A stretch of 64,000 nucleotides of DNA from an uncultured Muribaculaceae bacterium (GTDB taxonomy: Bacteria; Bacteroidota; Bacteroidia; Bacteroidales; Muribaculaceae). Every line of letters begins with the position of its first letter. Position 1 is the stretch's first letter. The notes below the pieces were generated by a model. The model did not search any database. It saw nothing but the letters and a program-made list of their open reading frames with translations, and was not told the DNA's origin. The translations under genes and the position numbers were made by a program. Shown here piece by piece: positions 16,748-24,779 of this stretch. The stretch is taken from assembly GCA_958436175.1 (NCBI GenBank), contig CAUBJF010000001.1:1-64000 (forward strand), in the 5' to 3' direction.

Positions 16748-19540
16748 TTGAGGCATCTCATACTATATATAGTCGCAGTCATTCTCCTTGTCTGGTTCTA
16801 CATAGCCGCCGGTGCAAACCGGCCTGCGTCCGTAGAGCCCGATTTCAGTGTCACGCCCGATACTTCGCATACTGTCAGCGCATTGGCCGACACAGTCCTT
16901 CCAGCCGTAATAGCCGGGGACACTGCCGGGGGTGATTCTCTACTGGTACTGCCCTCCTCAGGCTCGCCCGCGCTCAACAGGCAGATTGCCGAACAGCCCT
17001 CGAGAGTACGGTATACCAAAGTCGACCTCGACGCGCCCGTCAATTTCTCGTCAAGCGACTCGATGATGATCGTACGACGCGACTCCGCATTTATGTACGG
17101 CTCAGGATCGGTCGTCTACGGCGATATACAGCTCGACGCGGCAACAATCGAGATGGATCTCAAAGACAACACCGTATTTGCCTATGGCCAAGAGGATTCC
17201 ATCGGTGAAATCCTCGGCAAGCCCGTATTCAGCGAAGGAGGATCGGAATACGAGGCCAAGACCATGAGATACAACTTCGGCAGCGGACGCGGATACATCC
17301 GCGACGTAGTGACACAGCAGGGAGAAGGCTACCTCACCGGCGGACGCACCAAAAAAGACTCAATCGACGCTTTCTATATCGCAGACGGCAAATATACCAC
17401 CTGCGACCAGCACGACGACCCCCACTTCTACTTCCAGCTCACCAAAGCCAAGGTACGCCCCGGCAAGAACATAGTCTTCGGACCGGCATACATGGTGCTG
17501 GCAGGGCTGCCGCTGCCTCTCGCCGTTCCTTTCGGCTACTTCCCCTTCACCGACAAATATGCCTCCGGCATCATAGTCCCGACATTCGGCGACGACTACA
17601 ACAGAGGCTTCTACCTCCGCGACGGCGGCTACTACTTCGCCATCAACGACAACATCGACCTCGCCCTCACAGGCGAGATATACACCAAAGGCTCGTGGGG
17701 CATCAGCGCGCGCTCAGGATACATGAAGAGATACAAATACTCCGGCAACTTCAACCTGAGCTACCTCAAGACCATAACCGGCGAGAAAGGCTCGCCCGAC
17801 TACGGCGTACAGACCAACTTCCAGATTCTATGGAGCCACAGCCAGGACAGCAAGGCAAACCCCAACATGTCGCTGTCGGCGAGCGTGAACTTCACCACTT
17901 CGGGCTATACCCGAAACGACCTCAACTCGTACTACTCCCCCTCGTTCACGGAGAACACCAAGAGCTCTACAGTCAATATGACATACCGCTTCCCCGGCAC
18001 AAAATGGAGCCTGTCGACAACCATGAACGTCTCGCAGCGCACTCAGGACTCGACCCTGACAATGTCGTTCCCCAACGTCACCGTCACAATGTCGCAGCTC
18101 TACCCATTCAAGCGCAAGAAAGCCATCGGAGCCGAGAAATGGTATGAGAAAATCAAAATCTCATATACCGGCCTGTTCCAGAACTCCCTGACATCGAAAC
18201 AGAACCAGTTCTTCAAGAAAAGCCTCATCAAAGACTGGAGAAACGGCATGCGCCACACACTCCCCGTCTCCGCCACATTCAACCTCTTCAACTACATCAA
18301 CGTCACACCGTCTATCAACATTGCCGACAGAATGTACACCACCAAGGTACGCCGTTCGTGGGACGAAGAGCGTAACGTCGAACAAATGGATACCTCCTAT
18401 GGCTTCTACAACGTATGGGACATGCAGGCATCCGTCTCGCTCGACACAAAGATATACGCCTTCTTCCAGCCCCTCGGCGCTCTCGGCAAGAAAATCAAGA
18501 TGATACGCCATGTGATGACCCCCTCGATTTCCTTCAGCGGCAACCCCGACTATTCATCCCCTTTCTTCGGGTACTACGGTCAGTACAGTTACACCGACAC
18601 ACGCGGCCAGGAACAGATCAGGAAGTACAGCATGTTCCCCAACAGCCTCTTCGGCGTGCCCGGACAAGGTGCGTCCGGTTCGCTTTCCTTCTCGCTGGCC
18701 AACAACCTCGAGATGAAGGTAAAGAGCGACAACGACTCCATAGGCGAGAAAAAAATATCCCTCATCGAAAACCTTAACATCCAGCAGAGCTACAACTTCG
18801 TGGCCGACTCGCTGCGATGGAGCGACATATCCACCTCCATCCTCCTACGACTCACCAAGGGATTCAACCTCAACCTGTCTGCGACATGGGATGTCTACAC
18901 CTACGGCCTGACCTCATCCGGCACCCCCGTCAAAATCAACAAGACACGTCTCCAGGCAGGTAAAGGTCTCGCCCGTCTCCAGCGAACCGGTACGTCGTTC
19001 TCCTACACCTTCAATAACGACACCTTCAAACGCAAGAACAAGGACGACAAGAAGAACGACAACCAGAACAACAACCGCGACAACCAGAGCGGTGCCGAAT
19101 ACGACCAGGAACAACGCGATCGCGAGAACGACCGTAACGACGGCGACGTAGAACTCGACGGCGACGGATACGCCAAATGGAAAGTCCCGTGGAGTCTGAC
19201 ATTCAACTACTCTATCAATTACGGCTACGGCGCATTCAACAAGGAAAAGATGGAGTACGACGGGCGCATAACCCAGAACCTGTCGTTCTCAGGAAACATA
19301 CGTCCTACACCGAACTGGAACTTCTCCTTTTCCGCATCGTACAACTTCGACACTCACAAGCTCGCTTACATGAACTGCAACATTTCGCGCGACCTCCACT
19401 GCTTCTCGATGAGTGCAAGCTTCGTGCCCGTCGGACCATTTAAGAGCTACAATTTCCATATCGCCGTGAAGTCGGCTATGCTCAGCGACCTCAAATACGA
19501 CAAGCGCTCCTCTATGTCGAACGGTATCACATGGTATTGA
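16748..19540 (+). CDS. lptD: LPS-assembly protein LptD (OstA), Bacteroidetes type
   Basis: This is a large outer-membrane protein of about 930 residues that inserts lipopolysaccharide into the outer leaflet. After a hydrophobic N-terminus (LILYIVAVILLVWFYIA) comes an OstA-like beta-jellyroll (SSDSMMIVRRDSAFMYG, VFAYGQEDSIGEILGKPVF). A long barrel follows, with LVLAGLPLPLAVPFGYFPF typical of Bacteroidetes LptD. A low-complexity, Asn/Asp/Lys-rich insertion lies near 19027-19170. I prefer the TTG at 16748, preceded by AAGGAA, over the GTG at 16697, because a promoter sits between. Single gene; core function. Confidence 0.88.
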   Translation: MRHLILYIVAVILLVWFYIAAGANRPASVEPDFSVTPDTSHTVSALADTVLPAVIAGDTAGGDSLLVLPSSGSPALNRQIAEQPSRVRYTKVDLDAPVNFSSSDSMMIVRRDSAFMYGSGSVVYGDIQLDAATIEMDLKDNTVFAYGQEDSIGEILGKPVFSEGGSEYEAKTMRYNFGSGRGYIRDVVTQQGEGYLTGGRTKKDSIDAFYIADGKYTTCDQHDDPHFYFQLTKAKVRPGKNIVFGPAYMVLAGLPLPLAVPFGYFPFTDKYASGIIVPTFGDDYNRGFYLRDGGYYFAINDNIDLALTGEIYTKGSWGISARSGYMKRYKYSGNFNLSYLKTITGEKGSPDYGVQTNFQILWSHSQDSKANPNMSLSASVNFTTSGYTRNDLNSYYSPSFTENTKSSTVNMTYRFPGTKWSLSTTMNVSQRTQDSTLTMSFPNVTVTMSQLYPFKRKKAIGAEKWYEKIKISYTGLFQNSLTSKQNQFFKKSLIKDWRNGMRHTLPVSATFNLFNYINVTPSINIADRMYTTKVRRSWDEERNVEQMDTSYGFYNVWDMQASVSLDTKIYAFFQPLGALGKKIKMIRHVMTPSISFSGNPDYSSPFFGYYGQYSYTDTRGQEQIRKYSMFPNSLFGVPGQGASGSLSFSLANNLEMKVKSDNDSIGEKKISLIENLNIQQSYNFVADSLRWSDISTSILLRLTKGFNLNLSATWDVYTYGLTSSGTPVKINKTRLQAGKGLARLQRTGTSFSYTFNNDTFKRKNKDDKKNDNQNNNRDNQSGAEYDQEQRDRENDRNDGDVELDGDGYAKWKVPWSLTFNYSINYGYGAFNKEKMEYDGRITQNLSFSGNIRPTPNWNFSFSASYNFDTHKLAYMNCNISRDLHCFSMSASFVPVGPFKSYNFHIAVKSAMLSDLKYDKRSSMSNGITWY

Positions 19541-19628
19541 TCTCCCCCCCGACACCGCTTCAGAACGCTGCATGGCTATCAAAAACAAGCAAAAAGACAG
19601 AGACCACTACAAAAAACTCCGTCAAAAA

Positions 19629-19659
19629 TTTGCAGACACAAAAAAAGTGACTAACTTTG
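19629..19659 (+). promoter_or_regulatory. tRNA-Ser promoter
   Basis: TTTG (19629-19632), 19-nt spacer, TAACTTTG (19652-19659): a clean match to the Bacteroidetes consensus, 36 nt before the mature tRNA. Confidence 0.7.
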
Positions 19660-19695
19660 CAGAGTCAAATCGGCAACGCCCCATTTAGACACAAA

Positions 19696-19785
19696 GGAGA
19701 GGTGGGTGAGTGGCTGAAACCACCAGTTTGCTAAACTGACGTAGGAGTAATCCTACCACGAGTTCGAATCTCGTCCTCTCCGCCA
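19696..19785 (+). tRNA. tRNA-Ser (anticodon GCU)
   Basis: Acceptor GGAGAGG (19696-19702) pairs with CCTCTCC (19775-19781), followed by discriminator G and an encoded CCA. The anticodon loop TTGCTAA gives GCU. The long variable arm GTAGGAGTAATCCTAC and T-arm with GTTCGAATC are typical of tRNA-Ser. The DNA after this gene differs in character from that before it, so its 3' end is a candidate integration site. Confidence 0.95.
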
Positions 19786-19796
19786 AACCACCAAGT

Positions 19797-19831
19797 AAAA
19801 TCGCTGCAAGACAACAACTTGCGGCGATTTT
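19797..19831 (+). terminator. tRNA-Ser terminator
   Basis: AAAATCGC (19797-19804) pairs with GCGATTTT (19824-19831), with further GCAAG/CTTGC pairing inside, followed by GATTTTATA. Confidence 0.75.
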
Positions 19832-19902
19832 GATTTTATATACATACAAAAACACATACAAATTACCGGACAATCTCAGCTCCATACAAACGCGTCAGTA
19901 TC

Positions 19903-20094
19903 ATGGAAAATCAAAAGAAGGGAGGGCCAAGCCGAAAGCGGTCGGTGCATGGCTCTGTGACTATGCGGGACTCCGAGGGGCATTTGATGAAATTAAACAT
20001 CGCCAAACGCTCGATGAGGTTGGCGATGTCGCGGAAGGTCGGTATGACTGGAAGATTGAAAGAGGACAAGGATGCAATTATACTAATTGTTTGA
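19903..20094 (+). pseudogene. Small basic ORF, possible remnant of a mobile element
   Basis: A 63-codon frame beginning MENQKKGGPSRKRS is rich in Lys and Arg. The start is vaguely like the N-terminus of relaxosome accessory (MobC-type) proteins, but the rest matches nothing I know. It lies just past the tRNA-Ser gene, where integrated elements often leave remains. It may be non-coding. Confidence 0.2.
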
Positions 20095-20096
20095 TA

Positions 20097-20447
20097 TTAC
20101 TGCCTATTATAGTTTATAGTCAAACTTCCTTTTTTCAAAGTCAGTTCTTCCTTTGTCAGCTTCTCTATAATAAGAGTGTCTGAAAAAGAAATTGTTTCAT
20201 GGTTGCCAATACTTTTACCAGAAAGGATCAGCTTATTGTCCTTCTTTTCCCAACTTTCATACCGCAAGGTCGCCATATTAATGGAAGAAGCCTTACCGCC
20301 TTTTTCCAGATTTATGCCTTGCATTTGATTTTCCATGCCGGGAACAGGTTCGACCCATTCCCCCTCAATGCCGTTTCCGTCACAAGCGGTAAACGCGATT
20401 ACGGTCATAAAACCGCAGATACATTTTGAAATAACTTTTAATGCCAT
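20097..20447 (-). CDS. Lipocalin-like lipoprotein
   Basis: This 116-residue protein has a signal peptide with lipobox (VIAFTAC, Cys near residue 22). A short domain follows: GEWVEPVPGMENQMQGINL, ASSINMATLRYESW, LILSGKSIGNHETISFSDTLIIEKL and a closing basic strand. This pattern matches small Bacteroidetes lipocalin-family lipoproteins of the 'WVEPVPGM' type. Function is unknown, but it should sit in the envelope. A long leader of about 235 nt separates it from the predicted promoter at 20692-20723, and that leader carries part of the repeated RNA element described below. Confidence 0.75.
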   Translation of the reverse strand: MALKVISKCICGFMTVIAFTACDGNGIEGEWVEPVPGMENQMQGINLEKGGKASSINMATLRYESWEKKDNKLILSGKSIGNHETISFSDTLIIEKLTKEELTLKKGSLTINYNRQ

Positions 20448-20575
20448 ATTCTCTTTGTCGCTTTTTTGTTCCTAAAAGCTTTTAATTGATTAAACTGAAG
20501 CGTGGAACAGCAATGTCCCTTATTAAAGTCAATGCCCATAATGATACTTTGGAGTAAAGGATAATAAAAAAATTG

Positions 20576-20644
20576 CGCTATACTACCCTTGTTCCAAATC
20601 TGAGGATGTTCAGATTGACTTAACAAGGAAGCATAACGCTTCTT
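20576..20644 (-). ncRNA. Leader RNA element, copy 1 (5' part only)
   Basis: Read on the minus strand this begins AAGAAGCGTTATGCTT, the same as copy 3, with a small hairpin GAAGC-GTTAT-GCTTC. It ends with AAGGGTAGTATAGCG, similar to copy 3 AAGGGATAGCATAGTGG. The later hairpin parts of copies 2 and 3 are not recognisable here. It lies in the leader of the lipocalin-like gene, about 48 nt after a -7 box. Confidence 0.45.
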
Positions 20645-20691
20645 TCATCTTGTTATCATGCTGTGGGGACGGAAAATCCTTTCAGCTAATG

Positions 20692-20723
20692 CAAAATTAC
20701 AAACAATATTAGAACTGAACAAA
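20692..20723 (-). promoter_or_regulatory. Promoter of the lipocalin-like gene and leader RNA copy 1
   Basis: On the minus strand TTTG (20720-20723), 20-nt spacer, TAATTTTG (20692-20699). The layout is the same, base for base in spacing, as the arsR promoter. Confidence 0.6.
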
Positions 20724-20738
20724 TGATGTTATGGATAT

Positions 20739-21158
20739 TTGCTGTCGTTTCACAGTAATGTTATTAACTGTTTAGAGTCAATTGTACCGCTATTGATTCA
20801 TGGGTTGAGAAAAATATTGTTCCATAATGTCTTTTATAAAACGCTCGATATGGTCATCGTCATGTTCGATATGGTCATCGTCATGTATTGTAAGAGAAAC
20901 TATTCCCCTTTATCACACCCTCGCACTCCAGCCTCCTCATTCGCTCATAATCTGTTGAGCCCCAATACTAACGATATTATAAGGCTAAAAAAGTTTAACG
21001 ACCTTATAAAGCTACTGGCATGGAGTTGAGCCATTATAGCATTTATAGGCGTGGGTATTGTTGTATTTAACAGCTCCGATAAGTATGGCATCAATCCATG
21101 GGTCGATGTCCTTTCTTTAGTTGCGACATTGGCTATATTTGTATCGTCTCTCTTGTGA
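20739..21158 (+). pseudogene. Decayed reading frame with membrane-like 3' segment
   Basis: One frame is open from 20739 to a TGA at 21027. It continues in the same frame to a TGA at 21156 as AIIAFIGVGIVVFNSSDK, then GINPWVDVLSLVATLAIFVSSLL. The second part looks like two transmembrane segments, loosely like the later helices of cation-diffusion-facilitator proteins. No intact gene is present. It is probably a remnant; the family guess is weak. Confidence 0.22.
20845..20886 (+). repeat. Perfect 21-bp tandem duplication
   Basis: The 21-bp unit TCGATATGGTCATCGTCATGT occurs twice in a row (20845-20865, 20866-20886). Being 21 bp it keeps the frame of the decayed ORF around it. Confidence 0.9.
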
Positions 21159-21277
21159 CGATACTCTCCTCAACGTTGATACTCGGTGTACCGGTCACGA
21201 ATACCCCTCTACAGGGGGACAATACTAATCCTGGATGCCGTATTCATGACAACTGCCTAAATACCACGGGTCTATAA

Positions 21278-22174
21278 TTACTTTGTGACTTTCCATCGCA
21301 GCATGCAGTTATCGGTGGTAAAATCAAGCACGCCATGGTCTTTCATCCAGGACAAGTAAGACCTAACAGTGGAGCCTACCAGCACATATTGCTCAATGGT
21401 CATAGTAAGATTAAAACTTCGGAAAATCTCGCTGATAATGCTGTCAGTTGTTTTCGGCGTATCACATATTTCTTTGATTACTCGTTCTATCTCATATACT
21501 TTTCGTCGGTTTATCTCCGTAAGTTCGCAAATATCATTGCGTGGGTCGGCATGGGAAGGGACAAATATGTCCGCTTTAAGAGTCTCAATGTTTGCCAATG
21601 TCTCCAGATAGGCGGCGACATCATAGATAAATGTAACTCCGTATTTCTCCAATGTTGCCTGACTGCTGACACAATCGGCAAGAAACACCGTATTGTCGGG
21701 CGTCCTGAATCCTACCATATCAAAAAAGTGTCCTGGAAGAGGAATGATCTCCACTTCCCTCGGAAATCCGGAAGAAGAGAAGTCTAAGACTACAGATTCT
21801 TTAGCCATCAGGAATTTGTTTCTCAAATTCTTGCAAGGATAACCGCCATAGAGGAATGACGGTTCAAGAACCGTATGACGGGTGAAGTCGGCCTCAATGG
21901 CAGGGCAGAAAACAGTACAACCAATTTTATCCTGAATAAAAGCATTGCCGCCTATATGGTCTGCGTTGGAATGGGTGTTGAGAATCCCTTTTACAGACCA
22001 GCCTTTGGACTCCGCTATTCTCAGCACTTTCTTTGCCGTCTCCTTATCGTTACCGCTGTCTATCAGATACACCTCGCTTTCCGACTGGGTAAAGATACCA
22101 ATCTTCGCCGGACAGTTTATATAATAGCTCTGTGGCCCAACTTGTTCAAGCTCGTACATAGTCTCAGCTTTCAA
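21278..22174 (-). CDS. MBL-fold metallo-hydrolase
   Basis: This 298-residue protein has the metallo-beta-lactamase fold. It shows VYLIDSGNDKET, the metal motif THSNADHIGG (His68, Asn70, Asp72, His73), PLPGHFFDMVGF with the third His, VFLADCVSS with the bridging Asp and a final PSHAD. The usual HxHxDH is HxNxDH here, so one zinc-1 ligand is replaced. A C-terminal ~90-residue part looks like a winged helix (TTDSIISEIFRSFNLTMTIEQYVLVGSTVRSYLSWMKDHG). The substrate is unknown. The zinc-ribbon gene lies 55 bp upstream in the same direction, probably in one transcript. Confidence 0.85.
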   Translation of the reverse strand: MKAETMYELEQVGPQSYYINCPAKIGIFTQSESEVYLIDSGNDKETAKKVLRIAESKGWSVKGILNTHSNADHIGGNAFIQDKIGCTVFCPAIEADFTRHTVLEPSFLYGGYPCKNLRNKFLMAKESVVLDFSSSGFPREVEIIPLPGHFFDMVGFRTPDNTVFLADCVSSQATLEKYGVTFIYDVAAYLETLANIETLKADIFVPSHADPRNDICELTEINRRKVYEIERVIKEICDTPKTTDSIISEIFRSFNLTMTIEQYVLVGSTVRSYLSWMKDHGVLDFTTDNCMLRWKVTK

Positions 22175-22229
22175 AAATGAGTTACAGACGAAGAATTCTA
22201 TGCATGGGATTCCTTAGTTCAACGATGAT

Positions 22230-22499
22230 TTATTCTTTCCAGCGTTTGAGGTGTGGAAAGAACCGGCGCATCATTTCCTTTGCCTGCTCTTTAGTCAGGT
22301 TCTGTCCGGACTGCTTGTTGATTTCCTCCGTGAACTGGGCGCAGTAGTCTATCATCTGCTCCATAGTCATGTCCTGCGTAAACCTACCGTCTTTGTAACA
22401 GTATACGCAATAATCTTCATTTGGCGTGCCATCGGCATTCGTGCTTAGAATCTCACTTGTGAGCGGCATTCCGCAGCTCTGGCAGAATTTCATTTCCAT
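22230..22499 (-). CDS. Putative zinc-ribbon protein
   Basis: This 89-residue protein starts MEMKFCQSCGMPLTS and has a second Cys pair in YCVYCYKDGRF, together forming a four-cysteine zinc ribbon in the first 35 residues. An amphipathic tail follows (MIDYCAQFTEEINKQSG, then TKEQAKEMMRRFFPHLKRW). This matches the short 'putative zinc ribbon' family common in anaerobes, whose role is unknown. It is preceded by leader RNA copy 2 and followed by the MBL-fold gene, so the two may be coregulated. Confidence 0.85.
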   Translation of the reverse strand: MEMKFCQSCGMPLTSEILSTNADGTPNEDYCVYCYKDGRFTQDMTMEQMIDYCAQFTEEINKQSGQNLTKEQAKEMMRRFFPHLKRWKE

Positions 22500-22593
22500 G
22501 GTTATCTTTCATTTTTGCCCATCAGTCTTTATAGGGCAGATTATTAAATGCTGAAGCGCAGACTACCGATGCAACATTCCAAGCCGCAGGGCA

Positions 22594-22718
22594 TAGGAAA
22601 CCTGATTCTCAAATACAGTATGGCAGCCCACACTAAATGAGTGAGAACCTCTATGCCATCTTAGTAAAATGTCTTGAATTTCTTGCCTTCTTGACTCACA
22701 AGATAGCATACGCTTCTT
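22594..22718 (-). ncRNA. Leader RNA element, copy 2
   Basis: On the minus strand the element starts AAGAAGCGTATGCT. It contains a stem ATGGCA/TGCCAT (plus-strand 22620-22625 with 22654-22659) closing a hairpin with CTCAC and GTGGGC, then ends near GGTTTCCTA (22594-22602 on plus as TAGGAAACC). Copy 3 has ATAGCA/TGCTAT at the same place, a compensatory change. It lies about 42 nt after a -7 box and about 95 nt before the zinc-ribbon start, so it is a 5' leader. Confidence 0.6.
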
Positions 22719-22759
22719 AATTTTCGTATGTCCGGGATAGAGTTGTCCCTATCCAGACA

Positions 22760-22767
22760 CAAAGATA
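22760..22767 (-). promoter_or_regulatory. -7 box of leader RNA copy 2
   Basis: The minus strand reads TATCTTTG. No good -33 box is seen. A small hairpin (GGATAG 22734-22739, CTATCC 22749-22754) follows at the predicted 5' end of the RNA. The stretch 22768-22961 shows nothing further. Confidence 0.5.
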
Positions 22768-22961
22768 ATGAAAATCCAGTAAAAGTCTCTCACTGACAGA
22801 TGAAATAACCCTGATGCCAAAGGATTGATGGTTCCCGCAGGTTTAGTGCTTGCGTAAAACACACCAGAACAGCAAACTAACGACCGGAGGAATCTATGAG
22901 CCATCTAACCGCGGTAACTGTCCCCGTTGTATAAGATCAATAATTTCGTTTTCTTTTCAAT

Positions 22962-24302
22962 CTAAAATAAATAACCATAGACCCATCCGGAAATGGTAGC
23001 CATGACGATAACGAGAGTGACGTAGATCACCATTTTCTTCGTTCCCATCACACTACGTATGACAAGCATATTAGGCAGCGAAAGCGAGGGGCCGGCAAGC
23101 AACAGGGCAAGTGCCGGGCCTTTACCCATGCCGGAAGCGAGCAATCCCTGAATAATAGGAACCTCGGTGAGAGTGGCAAAGTACATGAACGCGCCGGTGA
23201 AACTTGCGAAGAAATTGGATAGCAGTGAATTGCCACCGACTGCCCATTCAACCCAACTGTTTGGAATGATGCCGGGAAGTTCCATACCGTCGTGTGTCGA
23301 GCCGAGTAAGAATCCGGCTGTAAGCACGCCTACGGCCAGCAGCGGAAGTATCAGCTTGGCGAATCCCCATGACGATAACGCCCATTCGCGGTTTTCGTCA
23401 TCGTTTTTGTCGCAAAGCAGAACGATGGCAAGAACGGCTACCGACACAATCATCGGAACCACAGGAGCCAATTTGGCATCGGGAATAAAGACGTTTGCGA
23501 GGAACGCCGAGATAGCAACCGAGATAGCGCCGAAAATAATCCACCGGGCTTTCAGGTGTAGAATCTTTACAAGTATAACGCACAGTCCTATGGCAAGCGC
23601 CGATGTTATCCACCATTTTGCCCCGTAGATGGCAGCCCAGACTCCACGGTCGATTGCCGCAGGCGCGCCCCAGTTGGCGAACACGAGTATTGCAACAAGT
23701 GTAAAGAAGAACACTGCTGTCTGCCAAAGCGGACGTTTCTCTGGCGGCGGAACGATATTTATCTGCTCGATTTCCTTGTCGCGTTCCTCTTTGCGGAAGA
23801 TAAATGACATTACCAGACCAATGACAATGGCAAATGTTACTGCTCCGATAATGCGGGCAAGCCCCATCTCAAGTCCGAGAATACGGGCCGTGAGGATTAT
23901 CGAGAGGATGCTGATGGCGGGACCGGAATATAGAAACGCTATTGCCGGCCCAAGACCCGCTCCACGTTTATATATGCTGGTGAACAAGGGGAGAATGGTG
24001 CATGAACACACGGCAAGGATGCCTCCCGATACTGAAGCCACGGTATATGACACCCATTTCTTGGCGTTCGCTCCGAAATACTTCAATACCGCTCCCTGGC
24101 TCACGAACACCGCTATCACACCGGCGATGAAAAATGCCGGGAGAAGGCAGAGGACGATATGCTCGCGGGCATACCACTTTGTGAGGTCAAGTGTGGAGTA
24201 AATAGCCGTCATCAGCGTGTCGCTGTTTACGGGCAGAAAGAACGCTGTCAGGAATAAGACAACTGTCCATATCAGAAACTTGATTTCCTTTCTTGTTTCC
24301 AT
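22962..24302 (-). CDS. Permease of the DUF318/ArsP-like family
   Basis: This 446-residue inner-membrane protein has about ten hydrophobic helices and two related halves. Each half has a family motif: AVCSCTILPLFTSIYKRGAG with a Cys-x-Cys in the first, and LAGPSLSLPNMLVIRS in the second. This fits the predicted-permease family (YraQ, ArsP). ArsP exports trivalent organoarsenicals. The gene is last in a run led by arsR, with a thioredoxin-like gene 22 bp upstream, which supports a metalloid or thiol-linked substrate. The exact substrate is inferred. Confidence 0.82.
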   Translation of the reverse strand: METRKEIKFLIWTVVLFLTAFFLPVNSDTLMTAIYSTLDLTKWYAREHIVLCLLPAFFIAGVIAVFVSQGAVLKYFGANAKKWVSYTVASVSGGILAVCSCTILPLFTSIYKRGAGLGPAIAFLYSGPAISILSIILTARILGLEMGLARIIGAVTFAIVIGLVMSFIFRKEERDKEIEQINIVPPPEKRPLWQTAVFFFTLVAILVFANWGAPAAIDRGVWAAIYGAKWWITSALAIGLCVILVKILHLKARWIIFGAISVAISAFLANVFIPDAKLAPVVPMIVSVAVLAIVLLCDKNDDENREWALSSWGFAKLILPLLAVGVLTAGFLLGSTHDGMELPGIIPNSWVEWAVGGNSLLSNFFASFTGAFMYFATLTEVPIIQGLLASGMGKGPALALLLAGPSLSLPNMLVIRSVMGTKKMVIYVTLVIVMATISGWVYGYLF

Positions 24303-24324
24303 ATCAGCCTCCTGTTATAACAGT

Positions 24325-24750
24325 TCAGATTCCGAGCACCGTTTTCACTTCGTCGGCCGACGGAACATGTCCTTTGATTTTGACCGTGCCGTCAACTACC
24401 ACAGCAGGAGTCGCCATAATGTTGTATTTCATCATCTCGGCGATGTCCTCTATTTTGGAGAGCTTGACATCAAGATTGTTCTCGCTGATCACACGTTCCA
24501 CTACCTTAAAGGTCTCCTTGCATTTGGTGCAGCCGGGGCCAAGAACAAGCACCTCGCTGACCTTTGCGTCAGAAGTTGTGGAGCAGCAAGCGTTTTCAGC
24601 GGAATCGGATGAGTCGCCGGTGCATCCACATGGCTGCTCAGCTTTTACATCTTCATCAACGATGATGTTGCTGTTGCAGCAGCAGGAATTTTTCTTTTTG
24701 GGAACGAAAAGAGTTGACCAGAAGCCTTTCTTAGATTCTTTTTTATCCAT
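24325..24750 (-). CDS. Small thioredoxin-like protein with Cys-rich N-terminus
   Basis: This 141-residue protein has two parts. Residues ~66-141 are a thioredoxin/glutaredoxin-like domain of the TM0996 type (VLVLGPGCTKCKETFKVV, active Cys74/Cys77, then ATPAVVVDGTVKIKGHVPS). Residues 1-65 carry an unusual cysteine cluster (Cys23-25, 41, 43, 55, 56) with no other known domain. The C-terminal part alone is the usual length of such proteins next to permeases of this family. The extra cysteines may bind metal or metalloid. Between arsG and the permease genes, same direction, so likely part of the ars operon. Confidence 0.85.
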   Translation of the reverse strand: MDKKESKKGFWSTLFVPKKKNSCCCNSNIIVDEDVKAEQPCGCTGDSSDSAENACCSTTSDAKVSEVLVLGPGCTKCKETFKVVERVISENNLDVKLSKIEDIAEMMKYNIMATPAVVVDGTVKIKGHVPSADEVKTVLGI

Positions 24751-24779
24751 GTTTTTCGTTTTTACAGTTTATACAATTT

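Noticed and set aside
19027..19170. Asn/Asp/Lys-rich stretch in lptD as a possible frameshift or repeat array
   Set aside because: The frame stays open and the barrel continues after it; it is a low-complexity insertion.
20438..20626. A 62-codon minus-strand frame ahead of the lipocalin-like gene
   Set aside because: It overlaps the leader RNA and lacks any feature of a real protein.
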